64,000 nt of DNA from Yamagishiella unicocca. Taxonomy: Eukaryota > Chlorophyta > Chlorophyceae > Chlamydomonadales > Volvocaceae. This document shows positions 34,839 to 47,281 of this stretch, piece after piece. The translations under genes and the position numbers were made by a program. Below the pieces are notes generated by a model. That model saw only the letters and a program-made list of their open reading frames with translations, was not told the DNA's origin and made no database searches. Every line of letters begins with the position of its first letter. Positions within the stretch are counted from its first letter, which is position 1. Location: NCBI GenBank assembly GCA_003116995.1, contig BDSL01000035.1, forward strand, positions 124,001-188,000. Direction: 5' to 3'.

Positions 34839-36811
34839 AAGCAGACCATTGTAGCGAGATTTTCCCCATCCGAGACCGTATGAAACTACCGCCGATGCCG
34901 ATTTTAGCGTGTGTACACGAGTCGGACGAGCAGCACAGACGGAACGCAGAGCCAAATGACCGATTACAGGACGGACACTTCTAAATGGCAAAATTACAAG
35001 CGAGCGTCGGGAGGCATCGCGGAGGATGCTCGACATGCCATTCCCTGCTGAAAAAAGCCGAGATCGTATGTCGTGAGGGCCGAGACCGTGCTACTTGAGC
35101 ACCGAGCCCGTACATTCTACCGCCGATGCCGAAATGTAGTGGCCGGAGAAACAGCTGAGACGGGCCGCATTTCCGCTCGGCCGGGAGCAGAATAAAAGTC
35201 CCCAGTACACGAAATTTACAGCGGGGGCTGGGAAGCTGTGCGCAAAAAGATCGCAAATGGACCGGGAAATAGCAGCCGCGAACGGACAGGATTGCCACCT
35301 GGCAGATGCTTATCAAGGGATCCCTCTAACGGGCGTTTTTTAGAGCAGGTGGGCCACACGAGCGCAACTCACACTTCCCTACAACGTAAGAGGAATAGCA
35401 GCATGTGCATGGTACCAAATTGGGTTCGCTGTAAAAGTATGGTAGCAGACGGGGGGCCATGCGAGACAGCGCCAGCTGAGAAAACCGCGCGAATGCGCTA
35501 CACGATACAGGCTGGGGACCTAAGATACCTCACGACGCAACAAATGAAGTGTTTAGGTGACCTCAAGCCCGGTTTACCCAGGACAAGAAGGGGCGGGGGC
35601 CATGTCCTGGACTTAAGAGAGGCAAGCCGGGCCTAACCCAAGCAGGGGGACCACAGCAAGACCAGCACACCTGAGCAGACACCCCCGAAGGCACAGGGAC
35701 CTCGCTCGCCGCGGCCAAGACAGCTCGCCCCCGACAAGATAGACCGGCAGAAGAACCGAACATTGCACGAGCAAGGTGGCAATTCCGGAAGTGGTGCAGG
35801 CGAGGGGACACCGGGCCGGCGCTGGCGGCCCAAGGAAGCTCCCCCCAACCATAGGCGACGAATTGCGTAGTATAATGCTGGCGTTACTACTATGCTGGCA
35901 TTTCCGGTGGCGCTGCATGCTACTGCTCTGGAAAGGTCAAGCCAGCACTAGGGGCCCCAGTACACGAAATTTACAGCGGGGGCTGGGAAGCTGCGCGCAA
36001 AAAGATCGCAAATGGACCGGGAAATAGCAGTCGCGAACGGACAGGATTGCCACCTGGCAGATGCTTATCAAGGGATCCCTCTAACGGGCGTTTTTTAGAG
36101 CAGGTGGGCCACACGAGCGCAACTCACACTGCCCTACAACGCAAGAGGAATAGCACCATGTCTATGGTACCAAATTGGGTTGGCTGTAAAAGTATGGTAG
36201 CAGACGGGGGGCCATGCGAGACAGCGCCAGCTGAGAAAACCGCGCGAATGCGCTACGCTGGTACGCCGCCTCACGATACAGGCTGGGGACCTAAGATACC
36301 TTACGACACAACAAATGAAGTGTTTAGGTGACCTCAAACCCGGTTTACCCAGGACAAGAAGGGGCGGGTGCCATGTCCTGGACTTTAGAGACGCAAGCCG
36401 GGCCTAACCCAAGCAGGGGGACCACAGCAAGACCAGCACACCTGAGCAGACACCCCGAAACGCACCGAAGGCACAGGGACCTCGCTCGCCGCGGCCAAGA
36501 CACCTCGCCCCCGACAAGATAGACCGGCAGAAAAACCGAACATTGCACGAGCAAGGGGGCAATTCCAGAAGTGGTGCAGGCGAGGGGACACCGGGCCGGC
36601 GCCGGCAGCCCAAGAAAGCTCCCCCCACCCATAGGCGACGAATTGCGTAGTATAATGCTGGCGTTACTACTATGTTGGCATTTCCGGTGGCGCTGCATGC
36701 TACTGGCTCTGGAAAGGTCAAGCCAGCACTAACGGCCCCAGGACCAGATGGAGCCTACCGGTATGCAGAACAGCGCGCGGGTTCCCCACGCCCTTCCATC
36801 CACGCATACTA
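34839..36811. mobile_element. 1973-bp insertion of unknown class with a 755-bp internal tandem duplication
   Basis: Non-unit DNA replacing ~40 bp of unit R6. Two direct copies of a 755-bp sequence start at CCCAGTACACGAAATTTACA (35201 and 35956) and end near AGCCAGCACTA. The first 360 bp hold shorter repeats of CCGCCGATGCCGA (about 34890 and 35120). I find no terminal inverted repeats, poly(A), target-site duplication or protein domain. ORFs such as 35238-35636 are not conserved in length between the two copies (indels near 35510/36265). It could be a non-autonomous element or filler DNA. Confidence 0.7.
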
Positions 36812-37367
36812 AACCGCCTTTATTTCACTAGGCCTGTAAGTACAGCAGCGTGCGGTGCTAGTACCTCCTTGCTGCGGAGAGCTCTCCAAGCCGGTGCTTC
36901 TGCCGAGCGCACTCCAGGCCGAATTCATCCGTCTTTATGGGAGCAAGCTCCCAGCAGCCGGTGTTTCCAGCCGCGGAAACACCTCGACTGAATCACGATG
37001 CCAGTGGGTGCGGTGTGGCTCTGGCTGACGTTGGTGAGCTGCTGGGTTCACACACACGCAAGGCCCACACCCCTTCAAGCAGCAGCGAGCAGTGTACGTT
37101 GTGTTGCCACTAAGGCACCAAGCAAGCGCCTTAGCCTAGGTGATGCGCTGCTGATAATAAAACCTTGCAGCAGGCGTCGATCAAATCTAAAAGACACCCG
37201 AACCAGCAGCAGCCGGCGTCAGTCGCTAGCTACCAAATGTATTGTAAACCCTGACGAGGCCAAATAGGGTCCCTGACCCTACCTGTAGGATCGTTCGGCG
37301 TATGTATTTCCTCTTGTTTCCCTCAACGCGACTCTACGGGAGGGAAGGCATAACCAGGGTAAACTAT

Positions 37368-40300
37368 GCGTCCGGGCCATCTCACACATACAAGGCGACT
37401 GGAAACTACCCGCAAATAAAAGGATTACCGAGACCCCATAGCGTTTGTCACCCACTGCAACAAGTACTACTTCTACACGCATGTCGTCCGGCCACACAAG
37501 GCGACCTGAAACTACTACCCGCAAAAAAGGGCCTCTCACAGCGCCCAAACCCTTCTGGGGGAGCACCAATAATGCTGCACCCCCTGGAAAAGAAAGCCCA
37601 GAAAGCCAACACCCCACGGCGGATGGCGTGATCCTGGAGATCAAACCCAGGGACAACAGCAAGAGGGCCACCAGCCCCCGACCTCTTAAGGGCCGCAGCC
37701 ATAAACCAGCGCCGAACACCCATGGCGACACAGGGTTGCACGGTCGGATGGGCCTGCACCAATTAGACCTGCGCCCGGCGGGCCATCCACACCTTCACGA
37801 ACGAATCCGGACCGCAAGTTGGTCAACCACGACCTGAGGCAACGGCGGGCACAACCGGCAGAAGTGGTGCATTCGAGGGGAGCCCCCCTCCCGGACGCTC
37901 CTGAGGAGGCAGGCGCGCCAAACCCACAGAGCGCAGTCGCCACTCCCCGGACATGCGAGTTCCCAAGAAAGACGGGGGAGCCCATGCACGGTCAGCCGCC
38001 ACCGTCTTTCCTTTTGGGGGGCCTCGCTCCCACCTCACCCCAGACCAGAGCCGCCTGCTGATAACGTGGTGCAGGAGATGCGCTTGAATATTACTTGGAC
38101 GGAGTCGGCGTGTTATGGAGCAGTCTTTGGTTAAATGGGTAGGGTGCACGGCTGCAGCGGTAGTGTAAGGCCGCAACCATGCTGGCGGGTCGGGAGCGCA
38201 AGCGCCCCCACTGACCACGCCCCCTAGAAAGATTGAAGTTAATCGCAGGTCCTCAATGAGGACCATATAAGCGATTAAGCTTATAAGAACAGATACTACA
38301 CATGATCTGAGCCAAAAGGCCGAGAAAGGTATGATAATAATGGAGCAGGCGCACAATCCAGACAGGGTGTGGACGTACGCAAAATTTGGCTAATGCGATG
38401 GTGGGCCTACGCCCCGCCCACCTGCTGCTGTGCGTGGTCGCTCCCATAGCGCCCCTCACCCACCCCGCCAGCAGGTCCAACAGAAAAACACATGGAATGC
38501 TTGGAATGTCGTATGATGACGTGTGGCAAGCGCCGGAGTATAAGCATCCCCTCCCAATTATAATAATGAGTAGCCGAGGTACTGCTGCCTGCTGGCTCCA
38601 AACACGTAGGCAACCATGATGGCCCCACCATGTACGGAAATATTATCATGCGATGCATGGTTATTGATTCATACGTTGGAAGCGGAACGTGCATAAGGGG
38701 TGATATGTAAGCAAGTGGGTACGTAGTGGGGTAGACCTTCCCGTGCCAGCAGCAAGCAGCAGGTTCGCCTGAGTGGCTGGACGTTCACGGCTAGCCCGCT
38801 GCGTACAGGAGGGCCCGGACATACAGTTAAACGCTGCTGTCGCCATGCAGGAGTGCGTGTCTAGCAGCAAGGAGGGCGGCCATCCTAGTAACCGTCCATC
38901 CAGGGCAAATTATGCATGCCGGCACTGTTAAATGTGCACCTAGCAGGTGGTGGCGGGTCTGCCCGTGACTCAGCCCTACGTTCGTACATACCTATTCCGC
39001 AAACGACCAACGTGCCATGTGGGCTCATTCAAGGCCACCGCTGTGGCCTACAGAGGAACGTGCGCCCAAGGCACCCAAAGCACCCAAACCGCACAGTCAA
39101 ACAGCCCAGACCGCCCAAGCCACCGAAACTGCCCAGACTGCCCACACCTTATTACTTGCTGCTAACATGCACGCCTCCCTCACCCCGCATCTTCCGCCCA
39201 TTGCAACGCCCATGCGACCCTCCTCCCCCTTCTGTAACTTTCCTAAACGCGGCCGCCGGGGTTTCTTAGTTGCTTTGGCCCCTGCCCACCCGTTCCGCAT
39301 CCCGACTGCCGTTGCTGACACCCGAGGGTAGCCCCTTGCCCGCATGCTTCGAGCCGATCGCCATCACCGCACGCTGCGTTTGTGCCTGTCTATTGCGTTC
39401 TTGGGCACAGGGGCATGTATCTGGGCTCTCACGGTCTCCGGCGCCTCCGGCATCCTACCACGGACACTGGCTGGCCCGGTCCGGTAATTAACTGCTTCTT
39501 CCGCCACTTCGACCACAAACTCCCGGTCGGTAATCGGGCGGGTCGGGGCGTCATCGCCTTTCGCTACCTCATCGCCAGCCACCTCCCAAGCGCTTCACAA
39601 GTTTGTCCTTGCTTCTTCCTGCGTCTCTTTCAGTGTCAGACGATGCGCCCGATGGCTCTACCTTTTGGTCTGGGGCCCAATGTAACGGTTACTGCTGCAG
39701 TTCTCCCCTGTTCTCCCACTTGCTTGCGCCCAAAACAAACCGGCTTCGCAAACGTCGGTGTGCTCTCCGCCAACTGGCTGTATGGGCCATATATGCGGAT
39801 AAAAAAGCTGTGGTATCTTTAGTTGTGCTTGAGCTCTATTGGAACGGCTAGGCCAGTAAAACTCACCGTTGCTGTTCGCAGCGCAAGTCGAACATTTCAT
39901 ATGTCGGTGTGCTCTCCGCCAACTGGCTGTATGATCCATATATGCGGATTTGAAAGCTGTGGTTTATTTAGTGGTGCTTGAGCTCTTTTGGAACGGCTAG
40001 ACGCACCCCTGCTCCAACGTCGCCTCGTCACGGATCCCGGGATCCAGACCAGCATCTACAGCATGGTTACTAGATAGGGATGCCTAATTGCTGCCGCGCT
40101 TCACCGGCATCCAACACCACACATCAAATTAAATCATAAAGTCTTGTTGTATGTTGGCATGCAGTGCATGGAACCCGTGCTGGACTGCAACCGCCTTTAT
40201 TTCACTAGGCCTGTAAGTACAGCGTGCGGTGCTAGTACCTCCTTGCTGCGGAGAGCTCTCCAAGCCGGTGCTTCTGCCGAGCGCACTCCAGGCCGAATTC

Positions 40301-40748
40301 ATCCGTCTTTATTGGAACAAGCTCCCAGCCGGTGTTTCCAGCGGCGGAAACACCTCGACTGAATCACGATGCCAGTGGGTGTGGCTCTGGCTGACGTTGG
40401 TGAGCTGCTGGGTTCACACACACGCAAGGCCCACACCCCTTCAAGCAGCAGCGAACAGTGTACGTTGTTTAGCCACTAAGGCACCAAGCAGGCGCCTTAC
40501 TTAGCCTAGGTGATGCGCTGCTGATAAGAAAACCTTGCAACAGGCGTCGATCAAATCTAAAAGACACCCGAACCAGCAGCAGCCGGCGTCAGTCCGTTGC
40601 TAGCTACCAAATGTATTGTAAACCCTGACGAGGCCAAATAGGGTCCCTGACCCTACCTGTAGGATCGTTCAGCGTATGTATTTCCTCTTGTTTCCCTCTA
40701 CACGACTCTACGACGGAAGGGAGGGAAGGCATAACCAGGGTAAACTAT
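37368..40748. repeat. U2 array unit R7 (right half of variant type)
   Basis: 3381 bp. From about 38.93 kb it carries the same variant features as R3. It is the left part of the second copy of the ~17-kb duplicated segment. Confidence 0.92.
38143..38332 (-). ncRNA. U2: U2 spliceosomal snRNA, copy 6 (unit R7)
   Basis: Same 190-nt sequence and orientation as copy 1. Confidence 0.93.
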
Positions 40749-40944
40749 GCGTCCGGGCCATCTCACACATACAAGGCGACTGGAAACTACCCGCAATAGG
40801 ATTACTGAGACCCCATAGCGTTTGTCACCCACTGCAGCAAGTACTACTACTACACTCATGTCGTCTGGCCGCACAAGGCGACGAGAAACTACTACCCGCA
40901 AAAAAGGGCCTCTCACAGCGCCCAAACCCTTCTGGGGAAGCCCC
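40749..40944. repeat. U2 array unit R8, left stub (no U2)
   Basis: Counterpart of the R4 left stub. It stops at the same GGGGAAGCCCC position, where composite B begins. Confidence 0.88.
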
Positions 40945-42811
40945 TATGGCAGCCAACCGGGGGTAACGATCCCTCGGAGGGGAGTAACTATGGTGGCTAC
41001 CCCGCCCGGGTGCAGGCGACTGACAACAACTAGTGAGAGCAGATAGCGCAGGCAATTAAATTAAGCTTATGTATGTTAGTAAAATCACTCATAGACTTGG
41101 TTGACGATCATGCTTTTAAATGCCGGGCCACCGCTCATCCCGCAAAGTTAGGCGTTTTATGATTAGAAGGTGATGGTTAGGGGGGGGGACGTGTGGCAAC
41201 TACATGGTGCTCTTTGAAGCGACAACCTGTGACAATGACTTGCCCTTGACCAAACGAGGTGAAACCAAGTTTGAAATAACAAGCGTCTGGCAGCGAAGAT
41301 GCCTCCCCTTGTTGGTATGCCACGGACATGTGTTGTAGATGGTTGCTGTGAAAGGAACGGTGGCAAACGGGCCAGGCAGACGCGCGCTCGCTGCTGCGTG
41401 GCGACATGCTTGCTTGGAGCCCGTGTGCCGTTGGTGCCTCAAGGCTCACAGACTAGTGCACGCCAAGCATGAGAGGGCTGAAGTGGCACTAATGTCTGCA
41501 GCGGACATCAAGCGCCCGCCCGCAGCTTGATGATGCCGTGTTTGAGGTGCTGCCCTCCACCTGCAAGTGTGCTGAATGTGGCAATAAAATGGCTCTCCGG
41601 AGGTGTGTTGTGATGGGGCATTATTATGCAATGAACTAAGCAAGCGGTTTGCCATTTGCTTGGAGGTACTGTGACAGCTGTGACACATGTCCGCGCGCCA
41701 CCCAGGTGCCCAGCATCACCGCTCTTCAACCCCGTCGTGCCTCACAGTGCTCACACCCTAGCCAAATCCTCACTTGGTGCCCATCCTTGCCTACCTCGCT
41801 CTGCAGGTGCAAGCTCTGCGACTCAAAGTTCTGCATCCCCTGTGCCGCGGACCACTCCAAGTGCGAGCTGAGCGAAGTAAGAGTCGACAGCGGACTTCAT
41901 GTCAATGTACGAGGCCCAGCTTTTTGGCACCAAGAACAACCTCACTGATGCCAGCTACTGGGCGAACGTGGAGGAGTACGCACTGCACCAGGCACCCCCC
42001 AGCCACAGTGGTGACAGCCTCCTAGCAGGCCAGCCACTTAGCTTCCACCACACAGTGCCAGAGTTGCAGGAGGCGTTTGTGCATGTATTCAGAGCCTCGG
42101 ACCTGGAGGCGCCCCCACAGATAGATGGAGCTGCCAGCTATGGCTGCCACAGGCTCTGATGTGAATAACCTCATGCTGGACCTTGCCTGTGCTCGCTGGC
42201 GCATCCTACGGAGAGCAAACAGTAGACCGACAGGGGACGCAGCTGGTTGGGATGCTTTTTGTTAGGGTTAGTCGCTCATCGCCAGACTGTGTCACCCTTC
42301 ACCAACCCTTTACCGCCTGCAATGCAATGTACGTTGCAGTGGCGCCGGTGCCGGCATGGGTGCTGCCAGCAGTGGCAGCAGCAATGGTGGCACCCACAGT
42401 GAGAACCAGGAGGCTGCCGATGCATGCAAACTGCCATCATCTGCCGTAGCCATCAGCAGCAGCAGCAGTGGCCAGGAGGCTGTCCTGCACTGCCAGTATA
42501 TATGACTTGTTCATTGAAACCATGAACGCCTGAACCTGGCCACGGACGCGATTGGGATCAAGCTGCACGGGGGCAACCACCATGTGATGGCCACACGCAA
42601 GCATGGCTGCAGCCCGCACATGGCCACCATGACAGACAGCATGATGGACATGCTGGAGTAATGTCGAATGCTAATGGCTACACTACTTGACGCACGTGTA
42701 ATCATGCAATCATCGGTTACGAAGCGTGTTTACCCCACCAGCTGTGCCCCACGCCCGCACTCAGAGACACACCCGCTGCAGCAGTCCTGCCGAACACAAG
42801 TAACAGTGCAG

Positions 42812-42900
42812 TATAGGGTGTACTAACACCCTCACCGCCCCGCCCCCGTAATACATGCTAGGCCTAGTGCCAGCGTACTCATTATTATTATTATTATTAT
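42812..42900 (+). mobile_element. 89-bp 3'-end fragment of the LINE, copy B
   Basis: Same fragment as 16989-17077, with the same 11-bp target-site duplication TAACAGTGCAG at 42801-42811 and 42901-42911. It was inherited through the segmental duplication. Confidence 0.9.
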
Positions 42901-44226
42901 TAACAGTGCAGTCCAATCTCAGCAGCAGCGTGCTTCCTATCATGCCCCCTGGCCATATGCTAACGACCACGCTACTGTACGCACATGTAATCATGCAATC
43001 CTCATTTAAGAAGCTTGCGTATGAAGGTCGAGGAGTTCAACAAGGCTGCTGCAGAGGAGGGCACTGGTAGCAGTGGCGAGAGCAGGAGAAGTAAGCAGCC
43101 ATGGAGCATCAGGCCAGGGCCACTACGTAGGAGGGATGACTGCCCAGGATATGGGATTACCATGCAGGGCCATGGGACTATGGCATCAGGCAAGTACCAG
43201 TTCCCCGTCGTGATATTCACATTCACGGGACTGTTGCTCAGCACAGGGCTCTGCAACTTGTCACATATTGGGGCCACCGACCACACCTTTTCGCGCCGCA
43301 ACGGCCTTCTGTGCGCCCTCATACCACTCCGCCTGTACCACAGCCCTCTATCTGCTGGTTGTCCCCGCCATTGTGTAGGATAATTTCCATCACCTGCCCA
43401 AACCAAAACTTGCGGTTGTGGTTGGCCGGGCGACAAAGGAACCACGAGCCCTCGCTGAGCTTGACCTTGCCCACGTATACCTCCTTCAGCTTCTTGACCG
43501 CGCAGTGCGCCCCACGTCGTGCATGCTCCAAAGTCGCCTCTGCATACAGGTAGTCAATCTGCGTACCAGAGGGCCACAGAGCGAGTTGCTTCCATGCGAT
43601 TGAGCCCTCGAGCCCCGCCCCAAGCCACCAAGCCCAGCCCCAAGCCCAACACTGAGCCCCCCCAGCCCCCGCCGTCCCCAACTCCCCGAGCCCTTGCCCC
43701 CGAGACCCCACACCCGAGACCCCGGACCCGCACCTCCTCCTCTTCTGCTTCATTGAGCCACCTCTCGCCATTTGGTCGGCCCCACCAGATCTCGGGGTCC
43801 GACTCAAAGAACTCCGCCTCTCGCCTTAGGACTTGACATCCACCTCATTATCCTCATTGTCAGGCTGCTCATCGGGCCTGCTGGGAGCCTTCAACCATGA
43901 AGCAGGGGCCGCACGGCCGCCTTTTACCTACCTCTTCTTCTCTGTACAGCTTCATCTGGGCACGCTTATGGTCATCCAGCTTGGCGCCCGTGTTGTACAG
44001 TTGTCGCAGCCTCAGCGTTACCACCCGGTCCAGCGCCATGAATGAAGAACATGGACATCTCCATGTAGCGCTTGCTGTGGGCCCAGCGTGCGAGCTGGCC
44101 CCAGATGCTCTCCGGCTTGAACATTGAATGGGTAAAGAGTGGCCCTGTAACAGGTGTGACAAGGGCACGTGACAGGTTACCCAAGGGTGGCCCACCCCTG
44201 CACCCCCATCGATGTATGCTGTACCC

Positions 44227-44605
44227 AAGCCCAACTACAGCACGCTCCAGGCGCTCATATCTATATTGGTACTCTATCTTGGATTGTACCACATGCAAAA
44301 ACGTAATACTCTGCCCCCTACACCTCTCCGTCGGGATGACAATGATGCCCAGAGGCGACTGGTTGGCCTGCCGTCTCCCCTGTCTCCACACAACACAACT
44401 ATGATCTGCGCACCCTAACAGGTGACATCATAGTTGTGTTGTGTGGAGACAGGGGAGACGGCAGGCCAACCAGTCGCCTCTGGGCATCATTGTCATCCCG
44501 ACGGAGAGGTGTAGGGGGCAGAGTATTACGTTTTTGCATGTGGTACAATCCAAGATAGAGTACCAATATAGATACGAGCGCCTGGAGCGTGCTGTAGTTG
44601 GGCTT
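44227..44605. repeat. Palindrome P1, copy B
   Basis: The arms at 44227-44405 and 44427-44605 have one mismatch (GCTCATATC in the left arm, against a right arm that calls for GCTCGTATC). Both arms carry CCCAACTAC (and its complement) where both arms of copy A carry CCCACCTAC. Confidence 0.95.
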
Positions 44606-45953
44606 AGCCGACATGTGAGCCCTGTGGCTGGCTGGAATGCTCAGGACATTACAACAAGCTGCCTATTTCATACAGGAAGCAAAATATATGAAGATAATCA
44701 AAGATTAAAAGATTTATCAATGTGGGAGGATGCCCCCACTCGGAGTTGCATGGAGGCTACATGGGAAGATCGACCTGTATCGCTGTATGTCCCTTCATAG
44801 TTCCGCAATACTCATCTTATTCACTACCAGGTATATTATAGAGACTAGTGCATTGTCGCTGTTCTTACAAGACAACGTGGTTTGACCTCACTGGTGAATG
44901 ACCACATGCCCTTGAACAACATGCCCTTGAGGAATTTTATCCTCGACGAGGATAACGAAGATGGCTAGTGAGTGTGATGGCTACGAAAATATGCATGTCG
45001 GCCAGCAGACCCGACGTGCTGTGACCGTCAACCACGCCGGTCGGGGGCATTGACCGTGTTGCCGCAACCACAACTGGCACTCAGCGGGCGCTGGGGCCCT
45101 ACAATTACGGCCCTGGCACAGTAGTCGGTTCGGATGCCTTGGAAGGCCGGCGGCGGCGGCCTGCGGTGCGCGACAAGTTGACGACAATCCAGCTTGGGCA
45201 ACTCCGTGCTGCCCTGCGCAAGGAGCAGCGCAAGTATAGCTGGTTCAAGGAGAGGCTGTTCTACAATTACGAGCTCAGCCGTCACGATGCGCGGAGCTTC
45301 TTGTGCAGTTTGTTTCCGAGCGGAGCGCTGGCCGAAGACATCCTGAGTTTACTAGCATGTAAGCATGAGGGATGGAACCGTTGCATTGCTTTGTTTGAGG
45401 GGCGTGTACGTTTGCCTGCTAGTCAACCTCTTCAAAATCCTTGACTGCAGTGCCAAAGGCAAAGCGGGGCCGCCCAAGAAGGAGGCAAACAAAAACAAGC
45501 TGAGTGAGGAAGAGTCATGGTCCAAGCTGCTGGAAGATGGGAAGCTCGAGGCGCCCAGCGTGGTCGTCACCGATGGCCGCTATGTGGGCTTCTGGGTCAC
45601 GAAGAAGATGCCACGGGCATGCTGGCTCAGCCAGTCCATGGCACTAATGTAAGCATGCATCATAAGGTGTACCTGCGTTTTCAGGTCACTCCGTCCGTGT
45701 ACTGCACCTGACAAGACCCTGCGTGCCTGACTATTGGGTTCCCTTGCCTGCTGGAATTTGTGTAGGCTGGGCAGTGTGGGTGTTAAGTGGAGCGACATGG
45801 ACTACACCGCGAAGGAGCGCAGACCCACACCCAACTGCAAGTACGACACGTTCTGTCTGCTGCGTGGTTGGGCAACACACATGTCGGACAGTACACCAGA
45901 TCGACGAGCCTGGGTGACGAGTTAGTGGCTATGGACCATGGCGACCACCTACT

Positions 45954-46090
45954 GGCCTGGTAGTTTTTGCAGTATGTCTTGATGGTATCCAGGCACTTGC
46001 TCCACACCGCCGTGGCCAGGGGGCCTGGCCACGGCGGTGTGGAGCAAGTGCCTGGATACCATCAAGACATACTGCAAAAACTACCAGGCC
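45954..46090. repeat. Palindrome P2, copy B
   Basis: 67-bp arms around GGG with no mismatch seen. The left arm reads TTTTTGCAG where copy A has TTTTTACAG. Confidence 0.95.
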
Positions 46091-46117
46091 GGTAGGTGGT
46101 GCTGTCTTTTGTTGTTG

Positions 46118-46172
46118 TAACGGTTACAGTGGGTTCCAGACCAATAGGTAGAACCATCGGGCACATAGCCAG
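46118..46172 (+). repeat. Dispersed ~60-bp motif, copy in composite B
   Basis: Same as 20291-20345. Confidence 0.7.
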
Positions 46173-47281
46173 AAAGACGGAGGAAACAAAGACCGACGTG
46201 CATCAGAACAAAGGCAAACCACCAGTCTTGATAGCATGATAGCATGTACACCCTGCCTTAAGGCTCATCATGCTTGACGCGTCTTGCCACAAGACAAACA
46301 AACAAGCCTCACTATGCAGGGTGCCTGCTAAGTTCTGTACATGCCCTGTCGGCCCTGTCCTGCAGACAAAGTATGGGGTGGTGAGTACAAGCTGGCACCC
46401 TTCATGGCCAAAGAGGATCTGCTAGATGGATTGACCGAGGTGGAGCAGTGGGCAGTTCGTAAGTCCAACAGCTGCCAGCTGTACGACGCCTGGTGGAGCT
46501 ACTGGAGGGCTAAGATGCCCCCTCTGCTGGCGCGCAAGTACCAAATTGATGGCGCCCGGTGAGACACTGGCACCAAGGCTCCCGGGCGCACCCACTCCTG
46601 CGACAGGTGTGTTCAGTCGCCCTGGATCATATGTATGCCTGGTCCCGCACTGTTGGTGCGACCCCTCTGTGATCTGCTTGCTTATCACCTACCTGTTGAT
46701 AATATGGAACCCGACCTTGATCTTGATCTGCAGGTCACCCGGCAGAGCCGGGCGTGGTGGCTGCGGGTGGTGGTCATGCTGCGGGGCGGGTACGGGCAAT
46801 GGGCACCCTGCACCGCCAGCCGCGGACCACCAGCAGCAGCAGCAGCTCGACGGGGAGCACAACAAGGAGGACGACGGCACCAGTGGCCAGCTGCCGCAAG
46901 GGCCGGGAGACCGCAAGGGCCGAGCAGCCCATGCTGCAGCTTCTCAGCAGCAGGGGAAGGCTGTGGGTGGCCATGGAACTAGTACGCGGAATAAGAGGAT
47001 TGGGACGTGCCTGTGGCTAATGCAAGCATAATAGTTTCACACAGGGTGTAGAAGTAGGGCAAGCAGCGGTGCTATGTCTGTAGGCCACAGGTACAGCGAG
47101 CATCAATATCATGGTGGCGCATAGCGTCAGGAGATAGGGTGGTGCGTAGTGCGCAGGAGAATAATAATAAATAATAATGGGTACGCTGGCACTAGGCCTA
47201 GCATGTATTACGGGGGCGGGGCGGTGAGGGTGTTAGTACACCCTATACGCTCGCGCCACCTGTGGGGACAAAAAGTTACCC

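Larger units (their letters stand above)
32020..37367. repeat. U2 array unit R6, interrupted at 34839-36811
   Basis: A standard unit split by a 1973-bp insertion that replaced about 40 bp of unit sequence (the GTATGTTGGCATGCAGTGC region). The two parts add up to the 3415-bp period once this is allowed for. Confidence 0.92.
41198..47147. pseudogene. Rearranged KDZ-like transposase remnant and unidentified exons, copy B
   Basis: Collinear with 15043-21320. The minus-strand W-G-x-L / K-R-Y-M segment lies near 44130-43890 and the FGQVMEI / EWYEG region near 43570-43110. Here a short indel joins the latter into a longer open frame (43002-43445). A two-base difference near 42030 lets the plus-strand frame after SHSGDSLLAG continue as QPLSFHHTVPELQEAF. 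This suggests composite A lost frame there. Confidence 0.45.

Noticed and set aside
35238..35636. 132-codon ORF in the 1973-bp insertion
   Set aside because: The second tandem copy has a different frame after a small indel and there is no domain, so selection for coding is not supported.
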